Assembly: GCF_014884385.1 (NCBI RefSeq)
Contig: NZ_WKFH01000003.1
Coordinates: forward strand, 248,001-312,000
Source: Phycobacter azelaicus
GTDB taxonomy: Bacteria > Pseudomonadota > Alphaproteobacteria > Rhodobacterales > Rhodobacteraceae
Direction of reading: 5' to 3'
DNA: 64,000 nt
Both the position numbers and the translations under genes were made by a program. Of this stretch, positions 9,287 through 18,906 are shown one piece after another. How positions within the stretch are numbered: position 1 is the first letter of the stretch; each line of letters starts with the position of its first letter. The notes beneath the pieces were generated by a model. The model was not told where the DNA came from and ran no database searches. It saw only the letters and a program-made list of their open reading frames with translations.

Positions 9287-10021
9287 TCAGGAAATTTCAT
9301 TGTCCAGCGGCTCGCTCGTGCCGCCAAGGAAGGCGTGCTGTACCGCTGGATCATTCTGCAATTCGTCACTGGTGCCTTGCCCCACGACGCGACCGGCCTC
9401 GAGCAGGTAGCCCCGGTCGGCCAGCGCCAAGCTTGCGCGCACGTTCTGCTCCACGATCACCAGCGTAAGGCCGGTGCTGCGGATCCGGGCGAGCGCGGCA
9501 AAGACCTCCTTCACTACGATGGGGGCCAGGCCAAGGCTCGGTTCATCCAAAAGCAGGATGTTGGGGTTCGACATCAGCGCGCGGGCGATGGCGACCATCT
9601 GCTGCTCCCCGCCCGACATGGTGCCTGCCAGCTGCCGCCGCCGTTCGGCAAGGCGCGGGAACAGTTCGAACACCTCAGCCTGACGCGCGGCAACGCCCTC
9701 ACGCGCGCGATCTGGATAGGTGCCCAGCGCCAGATTCTCGGCCACGGACATGCGCGGGAAGATGCCGCGACCCTCGGGCACCAGGGCGATACCGCGCCCG
9801 ACCCGTTCATGCGCGGCAACCGTCGCCAGATCGGTGCCTTCGTGGCTGATCCGGCCCGCATGCGGCTCCACCACACCACCGACGGTCTTGAGCAGGCTGG
9901 ATTTCCCGGCCCCGTTGGCCCCCAGGATCACCACGCATTCACCCGGCTCCACCCGCATCGACACCGCATCCAGGGCGACATGCTTGCCATAGGCAACGGT
10001 GAGGTCATGGATCTCAAGCAT
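9287..10021 (-). CDS. livF: ABC transporter ATP-binding protein, LivF-like
   Basis: Second ATPase of a hydrophobic-amino-acid-type (HAAT) importer, 244 residues. Walker A is GANGAGKSS, the signature is MSGGEQQMVAIARAL, and Walker B is ILLLDEPSLGLAP. The start MLEIHDLTVAYGKH overlaps the end of livG by eight bases; the longer frame adds 21 residues inside livG. The short form with GRVVGQGTSDELQNDPAVQHAFLG at the end is typical of LivF rather than LivG. Ligand specificity lies in the binding protein. Confidence 0.9.
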   Translation of the reverse strand: MLEIHDLTVAYGKHVALDAVSMRVEPGECVVILGANGAGKSSLLKTVGGVVEPHAGRISHEGTDLATVAAHERVGRGIALVPEGRGIFPRMSVAENLALGTYPDRAREGVAARQAEVFELFPRLAERRRQLAGTMSGGEQQMVAIARALMSNPNILLLDEPSLGLAPIVVKEVFAALARIRSTGLTLVIVEQNVRASLALADRGYLLEAGRVVGQGTSDELQNDPAVQHAFLGGTSEPLDNEIS

Positions 10022-10742
10022 CTTCTTCTCCCAAGTAAGCCGCCACAACATGGGGATCGTCCAATACCTCGGCCGTTGGTCCATCGGCGATCAGCGCCCC
10101 AGAGTTCATCACCGCGCAGCGTGGGCAAAGCGCGCGCACCGCATCCATGATGTGCTCGACCATGATGATGGTGATGCCGGTCTCCTCCAGCCTGCGGATA
10201 AGGGCGATCCCCTCGTGCAGTTCAGTGGGATTGAGGCCCGCCAGCCATTCGTCCAAGAGCAGGATGCGCGGCTCCGCCGCCAAGGCGCGGGCCAGCTCCA
10301 ATCGTTTCTGGTCGATATAGGTGAGATCGGCAGCCGCACCCGCCGCGCGATCCTCAAGACCAACCATGGCAAGGCACTCCCTCACACGGGCAGCCAGCTC
10401 CGCTACCCAGAGGCGTTTTGCGCCGAAGGCCGCCGGGACCATCACGTTTTCTTCCAGCGACAGCGAAGGCAGAATGCGCACCAATTGGAACGTACGGGCC
10501 ACACCTGCGCCCGCAATCACATCGGGGCGCGCGCCTGCCAGCTGCCGACCCTCCACCGCGAATTGACCCGCCGACGGACGCAGCGCGCCAGAGAGAAGGT
10601 TGAGGAGCGTCGTCTTGCCGGACCCGTTGGGCCCCAGCAGGCCTAGAACCTCGCCTTCGCGCACCTCAAGTGAAACATCATTGACTGCCGTCAGGCCACC
10701 AAAGCGTTTGGTGAGGCCGTCTGTTTTCAGAAGAACACTCAT
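10014..10742 (-). CDS. livG: ABC transporter ATP-binding protein, LivG-like
   Basis: First ATPase of the HAAT importer, 242 residues. Walker A is GPNGSGKTT and Walker B is ILLLDEWLAGLNP. The end DGPTAEVLDDPHVVAAYLGEEDA is characteristic of LivG. The signature is degenerate: DLTYIDQKRLELARAL stands where LSGGQQ is expected, a change common in LivG proteins, which often read LxYGxQR. It overlaps livM by four bases and livF by eight, so the transporter is translated as a unit. Confidence 0.9.
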   Translation of the reverse strand: MSVLLKTDGLTKRFGGLTAVNDVSLEVREGEVLGLLGPNGSGKTTLLNLLSGALRPSAGQFAVEGRQLAGARPDVIAGAGVARTFQLVRILPSLSLEENVMVPAAFGAKRLWVAELAARVRECLAMVGLEDRAAGAAADLTYIDQKRLELARALAAEPRILLLDEWLAGLNPTELHEGIALIRRLEETGITIIMVEHIMDAVRALCPRCAVMNSGALIADGPTAEVLDDPHVVAAYLGEEDA

Positions 10743-11665
10743 TGAGCCGCCTCCCCTTTTGCATCACCCCTTGCCTTACCGCGAAGTTTTTCAGCGGCGG
10801 CCAGCAATCCGTCCGGCAGCGCATAGACCACTGCGAGGAACATCAGCCCCAAGAGGATCGAGAAGTGATCCGGGAAGCGCGCCGAAAGCCATTCGAACAG
10901 CAGGAACAGAGGCACGGCGCCGAAGGCTGGGCCCCATAGTCTGCCCGCTCCGCCCAACAGCGCCATGATCACGGTCAGGAAGCTGACAGTGGGGTTGAAG
11001 ACAATGGAGGGCTCCACATAGACCCAGCGCGGCGCCTGGATTGCGCCCACAAGGGTGATGATGGTGGCAGAGGCCACGAACAGCACCAGTTTGGTGCGCG
11101 CCAGATTGATCCCGCTGTGGGCGGCCACAATTTCATCGTCGCCAATCACCCGCAACGCAAGGCCCAGGCGGCTTTGGCGGATCCATGCCGCCAGCGCCAG
11201 TGTCAGCGCCCCCAGCGCCAAAAGCTGCCAGTAGATATGCTTGGCCTCCAGATCGAGGAAGATATAGCGCCCTAGCGTTCCGGTGACATTGACCTCAAAC
11301 CAGGTGATCAACTGGCGCACCAGTTCGGCGAGGCCAAAGGTGAAGATTACGAAGTATATGCCTGCAAGGCGCAGGGTAGAAAGGCCAACCAGCAGCGCCA
11401 TGGTGGCGCCGATCCCGGCGGCGGCCAGCAGCACCAGCGGATAGGGCAGCGCCTCATTGAGGACAGCAACCGTGTAAGCGCCAACGCCGAAGAAGGCGAC
11501 CGTTGCCAGCGAGACATAGCGCGTCGGCCCCGAGAACATCGCCCAGGAGGTCGCCAGCGTCACATAGCCCGCAAGCCCCACAAGAAGGCCGATACCATAG
11601 CTATCCAGCAGAAAGGGAAGCGCTGCAAGGCAGGCAAGGGCCACAACTGCAATAACAATCCGCAT
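10739..11665 (-). CDS. livM: ABC transporter permease, LivM-like
   Basis: Integral membrane permease of 308 residues with eight or so hydrophobic segments, starting MRIVIAVVALACLAALPFLLDSYGI. The stretch TLRLAGIYFVIFTFGLAEL is the LivM coupling region that contacts the ATPases. It ends in a basic cytoplasmic tail. It sits between livH (3-bp gap) and livG (4-bp overlap) and forms the heterodimeric channel with LivH. Confidence 0.9.
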   Translation of the reverse strand: MRIVIAVVALACLAALPFLLDSYGIGLLVGLAGYVTLATSWAMFSGPTRYVSLATVAFFGVGAYTVAVLNEALPYPLVLLAAAGIGATMALLVGLSTLRLAGIYFVIFTFGLAELVRQLITWFEVNVTGTLGRYIFLDLEAKHIYWQLLALGALTLALAAWIRQSRLGLALRVIGDDEIVAAHSGINLARTKLVLFVASATIITLVGAIQAPRWVYVEPSIVFNPTVSFLTVIMALLGGAGRLWGPAFGAVPLFLLFEWLSARFPDHFSILLGLMFLAVVYALPDGLLAAAEKLRGKARGDAKGEAAQ

Positions 11666-11668
11666 AGG

Positions 11669-12541
11669 TCAGCCTCCCGCCTTGCCAAAGAGCCCGTTCG
11701 GACGCCACAAGAGCACCACCAGGAACAGCGTATAGGTGGCCGCAAGGGTTAGACCGGGGTCAATGAACGCCGCCACAAAAGTCTCTGCCAGCCCCAGAAA
11801 CAGCCCGGCGATCAGAGCGCCCAGGATATTGCCGACCCCGCCCATGATCACCACGATCAGCGCCTTCATGGTGAAGACAACGCCATCGGTGGCCGAAAAC
11901 GTCTGATACATGGAGATGAGCGCGCCGCCCGCCGCCGCCAGCGCGCCGCCAAGGGCAAAGGCCTGTCGTCCCATACGGTCCACATCAATGCCCACGAGAT
12001 AGGCCGAGTCCGGCGACAGCGCCACGGCACGCATGGCAGTGCCCCAGCGGGTGCGGATCAGCAGTGTGAACAGACCCAGCCCGATCACCACCGACAAGAC
12101 AAAGGCAATGAGACGGTTGGCGGCAATGGTCACACCCAACATCTCCACCCCGGTGTTGAGGTAGGAATAGGAGGTGAAATCGCTGCCGAATGTGACCAGC
12201 ATCACGCCCTGCAGGACGAACAGCAGGCCAAAGGTCGCAAGGATGGTGTCGACCTCAAGCCGCCCGCTGCCGCCCGCACGTTTGACCAGCGGGCGCATCA
12301 TCACGCGGTAGATCAGCCAGGAAAACCCATAGCCTGCAGGTGCCACCACAAAAAGCCCCCAGAGCGGGCCAACGCCCCAGCCGGTGAACATCAGCGTCAC
12401 TGCAAAACAGGCGAGCAGCATGAATTCGCCGTAAGCCAGGTTCATGATCCTGGATATGCCGTATTGTAGCGACAGGCCCAGCGCCAAGAGCGCATAGGTC
12501 CCGCCCAGCACTAGGCCGAGGAGAAGGGTCGAGATCAACAT
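11669..12541 (-). CDS. livH: ABC transporter permease, LivH-like
   Basis: Permease of 290 residues, LivH type, opening MLISTLLLGLVLGGTYALLALGLSLQYGISRIMNLAYGEF. The motif GLSLxxGxxxxxNxAxGE is the N-terminal hallmark of this subunit. MRAVALSPDSAYLVGIDVDRM is the cytoplasmic coupling loop. It is the second gene of the operon, 69 bp after the binding-protein gene. Confidence 0.9.
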   Translation of the reverse strand: MLISTLLLGLVLGGTYALLALGLSLQYGISRIMNLAYGEFMLLACFAVTLMFTGWGVGPLWGLFVVAPAGYGFSWLIYRVMMRPLVKRAGGSGRLEVDTILATFGLLFVLQGVMLVTFGSDFTSYSYLNTGVEMLGVTIAANRLIAFVLSVVIGLGLFTLLIRTRWGTAMRAVALSPDSAYLVGIDVDRMGRQAFALGGALAAAGGALISMYQTFSATDGVVFTMKALIVVIMGGVGNILGALIAGLFLGLAETFVAAFIDPGLTLAATYTLFLVVLLWRPNGLFGKAGG

Positions 12542-12610
12542 CTTATGTCCTTGAAGTCTTTTGTGCTGCGGCCCTCACTCGGGGCCGCAGGCAGTTTTAC
12601 CCGGGGGTTA

Positions 12611-13822
12611 TTACCACTCGGGTTTCGGGATCGCAGGCGCGGCCGCGCCAGTGCGGTCAGAGGGGCTGACGGCCACAAAGCTGTCGCCCTGCCACTGTCC
12701 CACGAACCAAAGCTTGCGTAGCTGGTTGTTCTCCATCGCGGTCTCACCCAGGATGGTGTCGAAGGTGCCGGTCGAAATTTCCTCGGCCAGGGCCGCGTGA
12801 TCGAGACCGACGCGCGACACCGCCTCCTCGAGAATCTGCAGAGAGGCATAGGTGATGGCACTTGCCCAGCTGTCGGGGGCATTGCCGGTCGCTTCGACAT
12901 GTTTCTGGAAATAGGTCTGGATCTCCGGGTTCGCGGCATCGATACCGCCGATGGACATCACGCCCTCCTGCTTGCCCCCGGTGATTTTGGTATAGACCGG
13001 GAAGGCCCCGCCCACACCAATATAAAAGACCTTTGGGTTAAAGCCCGTGGTCATCGCCTGTTTCGTCACGCCAAAACTGCCCGGCGGATAGGAGAAGGAG
13101 ATGAAACTGTCCGCCCCCGATCCCTGCACCTCGTTCAGCATGGTGGCAAAATCCGACGTGCCGAGCGGATAGGATGCATCATAGACAGTTTCGAACCCGG
13201 CGTCTGTCAGCGCAGGGCGCGCAGCCTTCACCAGATCGATACCAAAACCGTCAGCTACCGAGATCATTGCAACCTTATTGTTTATCGCCCCAGCATCACG
13301 CGCTGCGGCCAAGGCCTCGACCAAGGCAGTGGCGTAGTCGTGACCTCCGCCCAGCATCCAGAAAGATCGATCCCAGCGTGCTGCAAACTCTGGCGCTTTA
13401 TCGGTCACCGCCGTCACCGCAAGTTGCGGATACCCAAAGCGGTCCATCAGCGGCGCGATCGCCAGATTGCTGCCGGTGCCCCAGGGCGGCAGGATCAGGT
13501 CGACCTTGTCTTGCGTCGCGAGACGCTCGATCGCGCGCACCAGATCCTCGGCGCTGGAACGGTCATCATATTCAACCACCTCGATCTTGCGTCGGCTACC
13601 GTCGGGCAGCATCAGGCCACCCTTGGCATTTACCTCTGAAATCCAGAGTTCATAATTCGGTATGGTTGTGATCCCAGCTCCGGTGGCATTTGGGCCGCTT
13701 TTCGATACCGCATAGCCGATTTTGACAGGTGCCTCGGCCATCGCCGGACCGCCAAACGCCATCATCGCGCCGAGCGCAACGGGAACCGCGCGCAGCAACG
13801 CGCGCCGTGAAAATACAGACAT
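12611..13822 (-). CDS. ABC transporter substrate-binding protein (HAAT family)
   Basis: Periplasmic type I binding protein of 403 residues (LivJ/AmiC fold). The signal peptide MSVFSRRALLRAVPVALGA...AMA has an SRRALLR start that resembles a Tat signal, so Tat export is possible. The mature part opens with VKIGYAVSKSGPNATGAGITTIPNYELW. The start is fixed by GGAGGAG upstream; the frame extends only six codons further. It is the first gene of the operon and divergent from an AraC regulator. The aldehyde dehydrogenase in the operon hints at an aromatic or branched carboxylate ligand rather than leucine, which is inference. Confidence 0.88.
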   Translation of the reverse strand: MSVFSRRALLRAVPVALGAMMAFGGPAMAEAPVKIGYAVSKSGPNATGAGITTIPNYELWISEVNAKGGLMLPDGSRRKIEVVEYDDRSSAEDLVRAIERLATQDKVDLILPPWGTGSNLAIAPLMDRFGYPQLAVTAVTDKAPEFAARWDRSFWMLGGGHDYATALVEALAAARDAGAINNKVAMISVADGFGIDLVKAARPALTDAGFETVYDASYPLGTSDFATMLNEVQGSGADSFISFSYPPGSFGVTKQAMTTGFNPKVFYIGVGGAFPVYTKITGGKQEGVMSIGGIDAANPEIQTYFQKHVEATGNAPDSWASAITYASLQILEEAVSRVGLDHAALAEEISTGTFDTILGETAMENNQLRKLWFVGQWQGDSFVAVSPSDRTGAAAPAIPKPEW

Positions 13823-14007
13823 GTGTCTCCTCCCAGTCATGTAGTCGCGGGCCTGCGTCCGTGATGCCGCCCGGCTTTTTCCCGCCCGCAGAAGGCGAGT
13901 TTTCCTCCACGCACCCAGCGTATTGAAATCCGGCCTTTATAAAATGTGCTTTTGCAGGTAAGAATTGCACTTATGAGAGTGTTTCCATCCGACAGGCACA
14001 GCCCGAA

Positions 14008-14859
14008 GTGATTTCCGACCAAAAACCGCAGATCATTGCCCGTCAGATTCGAAGCCCGCTCGCCGAGACGGCCTACAACCTGCCCCACGCCCAAAGCATC
14101 CTTCTGCTGCTGGAGGCAGGCCAAGGACAGGTAGGCGGCGCCTCTGAAGAGCTTCATTTCGACGCTCCGCGCGCGGTCTGGCTCTCAACACCTAGACAAG
14201 GCAAACTGCGGCTGGCCTCTGGCAGCCGCGGGGAAATACTCCAGCTAAGCGACAATGCAATAGCCAGGGCCCTGCCCGCCACGTCTCTTGGGGACGAGTT
14301 GGCGCGCATTCTGCGCCGTGATCTGTCAGAACCTCTGAGCCGTCAATCAGAGCGGATGACGGGGTGGATGCAAGACCTGCGTGAAGAACTCTCCGGTGCC
14401 GAACCGGCTTCCGAGCTGGCGGCAGAGCACCTTCTCTCCCTTCTTCTGATACAGATCTGGCGGCTTGCCCGAGAGCAACGCCCCCGCTCAGCTGCAGCAA
14501 CCGGAGGGCTGGTGCAGAATTTCGTCCAACTGGTCGGCCTACACTTACGGGATCACTGGAAAGTGACGGACTACGCCAATGCACTGGGTGTCAGCCGCGA
14601 CAGGCTTGGGAGTGCCGTGCGCCGCGCGACCGGACGCTCACCTCAGAGCTATCTCCACGAGGCCTTGATCCGCGAAGCGTCGGAACTCCTGGCCAATTCG
14701 GGCCTCTCGGTGGCCCAAGTCAGCTTTCGCCTCGGGTTCTCTGACCCAGCATATTTCAACCGCTTCTTCACACGAGCACAGGGACTTTCACCCGGACGGT
14801 TCCGCAGAAAGATGGCCACGCGCGGCCGTCAACCAACCTCCTTTTCTGCTTGGCCTTGA
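14008..14859 (+). CDS. AraC family transcriptional regulator
   Basis: 283 residues from a GTG start, since no in-frame ATG lies upstream. A divergent N-terminal sensor half is followed by an AraC/XylS helix-turn-helix pair from about residue 185 (LRDHWKVTDYANALGVSRDRLGSAV...SPQSYLHEALIREASELL...LSVAQVSFRLGFSDPAYFNRFFTRAQGLSPGRFR). The last motif is the family signature. It is divergent from the binding-protein gene with about 185 bp between, so it most likely activates the transporter-dehydrogenase operon in response to its substrate. Confidence 0.88.
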   Translation: MISDQKPQIIARQIRSPLAETAYNLPHAQSILLLLEAGQGQVGGASEELHFDAPRAVWLSTPRQGKLRLASGSRGEILQLSDNAIARALPATSLGDELARILRRDLSEPLSRQSERMTGWMQDLREELSGAEPASELAAEHLLSLLLIQIWRLAREQRPRSAAATGGLVQNFVQLVGLHLRDHWKVTDYANALGVSRDRLGSAVRRATGRSPQSYLHEALIREASELLANSGLSVAQVSFRLGFSDPAYFNRFFTRAQGLSPGRFRRKMATRGRQPTSFSAWP

Positions 14860-15266
14860 ACACCGCTCTCTTGTCGCAGGTAGCCCGGCCAGTTGGTTAG
14901 CCAGATACGCTTGGGTCGTATGGAATACGTGAAATGGCGACAAAGCAGGCCAGCAAAACATGACATACGTTCAGACCGCGAAATGCAGCCAAACCCGAAT
15001 ACAAACAGGGGGGGGGGGCGACGTCATGACTGAGCGACCAAAACCTGCAGTCGGCGACGTCTGTAGCACACCGGGGCAGATCGCTACGAACATTTGCAGC
15101 TATTTAAACGCCAGAAAGATAGCAATTCACAAATTATTAGTTACACTCGCCGATACTGGAATGTGTCGAGGTGGCACCTGTCTTGCTCCCTGTGCGCGCA
15201 GCTTAGCCACAGATGGATCAAAGCAGCTCACCTGCTCGGCGCCTTGATGTTATAAGGTCCATTGTT
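14860..15266. other. Gene-poor stretch with a ten-G run
   Basis: About 400 bases before the receiver gene. It contains a run of ten G residues at 15010-15019 and one 95-codon open frame without family features or codon bias, which I do not call. A promoter for the signalling cluster should lie here, but I cannot assign boxes with confidence. Confidence 0.5.
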
Positions 15267-16016
15267 ATGCGTGAATACGACGACAAAAAGTCGAGGGGTG
15301 AAACAGAGATTGAGGCAAAGGCCGACGTGCTTGAGCGTCCCGTGTTGGCTCTTTGTGTGGATGACGACCCGATCGATCGGTTAAGGCTTTCGAAAATCTG
15401 CAAGAAGGCCGGGCTAAAGATCGACTTTATCGAGGCTGCGACCGTTGATGAGATGCGCAAGCAACTTGATCAGCACATGTTCGATATCGTGTTCCTCGAT
15501 CACAACCTTGGTATGGAAACCGGCCTCGATGCACTGAAGGTTCTGATTTCCCATGAAGATCAGACCAACGCAATACCGATCATGCTCACGAGCGTCACCT
15601 CTCACGCCATTGCGGTTCAGGCTATGCGGGAAGGCTGCGCCGACTACATCGTGAAAGAAGAGTTGACGGTGTCTTCGCTGGTCAAATCAGTCACCTCCGC
15701 CATTGAGAGACGCATTCTTTTTTCTCAACTCACCGGCGCCCAGGCTTTTCAGCGTTCTATCACAGAGGTCATCGAACGTTTCATGCGCACATGCGGGCCG
15801 GAAATGCGGGAAATCCTTGGTCAGACCCTCAAAACTCTGCGCGGCTTGAAGGCAATCAATCGAAGCGAAAACACGCTTGATCCGGTAATCCTGTCCAATT
15901 TCACACTTCTGGAACGGGGCTGTAAGGATCTGACAGTGCTCATGGACGATCTGACCAGCGTTGTGACCACCGCCCGCGACGCCTCTGATCGAAAACCTCA
16001 AAAGATCACCAAGTGA
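15267..16016 (+). CDS. Response regulator receiver protein with helical C-terminal part
   Basis: 249 residues from this start (18 more if 15213 is used; AAGG lies about ten bases before 15267). The receiver domain has acidic CVDDDP near residue 31, the phospho-acceptor Asp in IVFLDHNLGM (about D78), and lysine in YIVKEEL. The C-terminal 110 residues are predicted helical and show no DNA-binding, enzymatic or GGDEF motif. It is the first of four plus-strand signalling genes, 147 bp ahead of the kinase gene. Its likely role is protein-protein output or a phosphate sink. Confidence 0.82.
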   Translation: MREYDDKKSRGETEIEAKADVLERPVLALCVDDDPIDRLRLSKICKKAGLKIDFIEAATVDEMRKQLDQHMFDIVFLDHNLGMETGLDALKVLISHEDQTNAIPIMLTSVTSHAIAVQAMREGCADYIVKEELTVSSLVKSVTSAIERRILFSQLTGAQAFQRSITEVIERFMRTCGPEMREILGQTLKTLRGLKAINRSENTLDPVILSNFTLLERGCKDLTVLMDDLTSVVTTARDASDRKPQKITK

Positions 16017-16163
16017 TCGCAGACTGGGCCAGGAGCTCCCAGATGCGGACCATTTGGGAGGCCATTAATTCCAACCCGAACAAAGCGGCAGACAGTCGCC
16101 AATATGGCGCAAGCCTGCTGAACGACTGCAGCCTGTTGCGGCAGTCACGGAGGTAAAAGGCCG

Positions 16164-18446
16164 ATGCCGACCGTCCGGCGCTTTACTCTGAGAACACGGA
16201 TCGCGCTGCTGGTTTTTGCCTCCACCGGCTTGGCGTTGCTGTGCTCTTCGGCCCTTCTGTTCCTGCAGCTTCGTCAATCACACAACTACACATTGCTGGA
16301 GCGCATGAGGTTTGCGGGAACGGCCTATTCTCAGCGCATTGAAAACGTCCTGAAGGGGGGAGAACGTGATGCCGAAACGATGGCCTTGCTGCTCAACTCC
16401 CTCGGCATCACCGATCTGATCCTTGAGGGGCAAAACACGCAAGAGGGCCTGCCCGTCGACGGGCAGCGGCGCCGCGACGCGACCGCCCAGATCTTTCTGG
16501 AGTTCATGGCCAAGCATGAACATTACACACAGCTGCGACTACTTTCCAAAGACGGCAATTGGCAGGAACGTGTCCGGGTCAACCGTGAGGGCAGCGATCT
16601 GGTGATCGTTCCGGTCGAAGAGTTGCAGCAAAAGGGCAGCGAGCCTTACGTGCAACCGATGAACGATGGCACGTCTGCACAGGTCTATTTTTCGGATTTG
16701 ACCCGCAATCGCGAGCACGGCCAAACCGTCGGGGCGCCGACGATCCGTGTGGTCGCTCCGCTGAGAGAGCAAGATGGCGAGATCATCGGAGCAATCATCA
16801 TCAACGCAAACGCAGCAACCTTGCTTGCCAGTGCCGACCTGACCGTGACCCCTGGGTTTCAAGTCTACGCAATCAGTGACAACCTGGACTACATGGCATT
16901 TGGCACAGGCGAAGACGCGCCCCGCTTCGTGTTTCACCAAGACACCCGCTGGCACGCCCCCCCCTTTGCGAACCAGCTGAAACAAGCGGAAGATCAAACG
17001 TTTTTTGATCCGCAAACGGGGAGTCTGGTCTACTGGTCGTCAGCCCTTGAGCAAGGCGACAACATCCCTTTCGACATCAGCATTCTGGCAATAGCAGATA
17101 GCAATACCGTCATTGTGCCGGGTCTGACCAGACTGCAGGGCATCGCAGTGATTTCGGCCTGTCTGGCGGTTCTTTCAGCCCTTGGAACCTATCTGCTAGC
17201 GGCAAAATTTCTGTCGCCTCTCACCCGCCTGAACGAGGAGATCCAGACAAGGATCGACAGCTTTGAACCCGTGACCTTCGAAACCCGTCACAATGATGAG
17301 GTGTCGGATCTGGCAAACAGTTTCTCGCAAGTCGTCAATACCCGCATCGCCGAGGCAGCCCGCCTTGACGCGATCGTAAAAAGCGCGGCCGATGGGATCA
17401 TCGCCATCGAAAGTGATGGAACTATTTCAGAGGTCAATCCAGCAGCAGAGAAACTGTTCGGATATACCTCGGACGAGTTGGTGGGCAAATCAGTCACCAT
17501 CCTCATGCCCGATCGCGAAGGTCTAAGCCATGGGGAGTACGTCAATCGTTCTCTGCTGTCGGACACCCCAAAAGTCATGGGTAGAAACCGGGACATATTC
17601 GGTGTCTGCAAGGACGGACGTCAGATCCCTCTGAGCATCTCAGTCACCCGCGCATTTTATGGTAATCGGGTACATTTCATTGGAATGATCAGGGACGTCT
17701 CCGAACGCAAAGCCGCAGAGGCTGAGGTGAATGAGCTGATTGCCGCACTGCAACGCTCCAATGAAGAGTTGGACCAATTCGCTTACGTGGCCTCTCACGA
17801 TCTAAAGGCGCCTTTGCGGGTGATAAACAATGCCGCCACCTGGCTGGCAGAGGACCTTGCCCCTCACTTGACCGAGGATACACAAGAAAGCCTGGACCTC
17901 CTGCGCAACCGGGCAACACGCATGGAAAGGTTGCTGGATGATCTGTTGCGTCACTCCCGCATCGGGCGCGACGACGGGCCCGCAGTCATCATATCCGGTC
18001 GCGATCTGCGTGAGGAACTGGAAGAGCTGCTGGACGTACCCGACGGCATTCAGGTGCACTTTGGCAAACCCTTCGACGATCTGGAGCTGCGCAGGCTCCC
18101 TTTGCAAATCATCCTACTGAACCTCATTAGCAACGCCATTCGTCATCACGACAAGCCAACCGGGGAGGTCTGGGTCGATGCCGAGGACAGACCTCAGGAA
18201 ATCGTTTTCCGTGTCAAAGACAACGGCCCGGGCATCCCTGCAGAGTATCACGACAAGATCTTTGAAATTTTCCAAACCCTCAGACCACGGGATGAGATCG
18301 AAAGCAGTGGCATGGGACTGGCTTTGGTCAAGAAACATGCCACGCTGGCCAATGCCAAGATACTCGTCGAGTCTGATGGAACAGATGGATCCACATTCAC
18401 GCTACATTGGCCCAAGCAGACGGCGCCGCAAGAACTGGTAGGCTGA
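16164..18446 (+). CDS. Transmembrane PAS sensor histidine kinase
   Basis: 760 residues. A first membrane helix (TRIALLVFASTGLALLCSSALLFL) leads into about 280 extracytoplasmic residues, then a second helix (about 325-350, IAVISACLAVLSALGTYLLAA) and a HAMP-like linker. A PAS domain follows (about 405-525, ADGIIAIESDGTISEVNPAAEKLFGYTSDELVG). HisKA has His545 in FAYVASHDLKAPL, and the ATPase domain has NLISNAIRH, VKDNGPGIP and GMGLALVKKHA. The SHDLKAPLRVI kinase style matches the phytochrome kinase nearby. It is one base from the next receiver gene, so the two probably work as a pair. Confidence 0.9.
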   Translation: MPTVRRFTLRTRIALLVFASTGLALLCSSALLFLQLRQSHNYTLLERMRFAGTAYSQRIENVLKGGERDAETMALLLNSLGITDLILEGQNTQEGLPVDGQRRRDATAQIFLEFMAKHEHYTQLRLLSKDGNWQERVRVNREGSDLVIVPVEELQQKGSEPYVQPMNDGTSAQVYFSDLTRNREHGQTVGAPTIRVVAPLREQDGEIIGAIIINANAATLLASADLTVTPGFQVYAISDNLDYMAFGTGEDAPRFVFHQDTRWHAPPFANQLKQAEDQTFFDPQTGSLVYWSSALEQGDNIPFDISILAIADSNTVIVPGLTRLQGIAVISACLAVLSALGTYLLAAKFLSPLTRLNEEIQTRIDSFEPVTFETRHNDEVSDLANSFSQVVNTRIAEAARLDAIVKSAADGIIAIESDGTISEVNPAAEKLFGYTSDELVGKSVTILMPDREGLSHGEYVNRSLLSDTPKVMGRNRDIFGVCKDGRQIPLSISVTRAFYGNRVHFIGMIRDVSERKAAEAEVNELIAALQRSNEELDQFAYVASHDLKAPLRVINNAATWLAEDLAPHLTEDTQESLDLLRNRATRMERLLDDLLRHSRIGRDDGPAVIISGRDLREELEELLDVPDGIQVHFGKPFDDLELRRLPLQIILLNLISNAIRHHDKPTGEVWVDAEDRPQEIVFRVKDNGPGIPAEYHDKIFEIFQTLRPRDEIESSGMGLALVKKHATLANAKILVESDGTDGSTFTLHWPKQTAPQELVG

Positions 18447-18447
18447 C

Positions 18448-18894
18448 ATGAGCAAACATCCATCTCTTTCGCAGCAGGCATTAAACATAGTTCTTGTCGA
18501 AGATGACGATGGCGATGCAAAGGCCCTGCAACGCGCATTTCAGCGAGCTAAGATCGCAAACCCTCTTATCCGGGTCCGAGACGGTGTAGAAGCCCTAGAC
18601 TTGTTGCGGGGGCAAATGGACGTCATTCCCCCAAGGAAATTCGTTGTCTTATGTGACATAAACATGCCCCGCATGAACGGTCTCGAGCTGCTTGCAGAAA
18701 TTCGCAAAGATCCTAAGCTGTGCAAGACACTCATCTTCATGCTCACCACATCAGATGACCGCAGCGACATCGATACCGCATACCGCAACAACGTCGCTGG
18801 CTATATAGTCAAATCGCGAGCCGGGCATATGTTCCTTGATTTGATGAACACACTCGACGCCTATTGGCGTGTCGTAGAACTGCCTGATATTTAA
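18448..18894 (+). CDS. Single-domain response regulator, Rcp1-like
   Basis: 148 residues, a lone receiver domain of the Rcp1 type that partners phytochromes and related kinases. The acid pocket is VLVEDDDGD, the phospho-acceptor Asp is in VVLCDINMPRMNG (about D70), the switch is MLTTSDD, and lysine is in YIVKS. The extended loop before the acceptor strand (LLRGQMDVIPPRKF) is typical of this subfamily. No output domain is present. It begins one base after the kinase stop codon. Confidence 0.9.
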   Translation: MSKHPSLSQQALNIVLVEDDDGDAKALQRAFQRAKIANPLIRVRDGVEALDLLRGQMDVIPPRKFVVLCDINMPRMNGLELLAEIRKDPKLCKTLIFMLTTSDDRSDIDTAYRNNVAGYIVKSRAGHMFLDLMNTLDAYWRVVELPDI

Positions 18895-18906
18895 AGAGGT
18901 TTTGTC

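Noticed and set aside
14960..15247. A 95-codon frame before the receiver gene
   Set aside because: It reads through the ten-G run and has no domain, ribosome site or codon bias.
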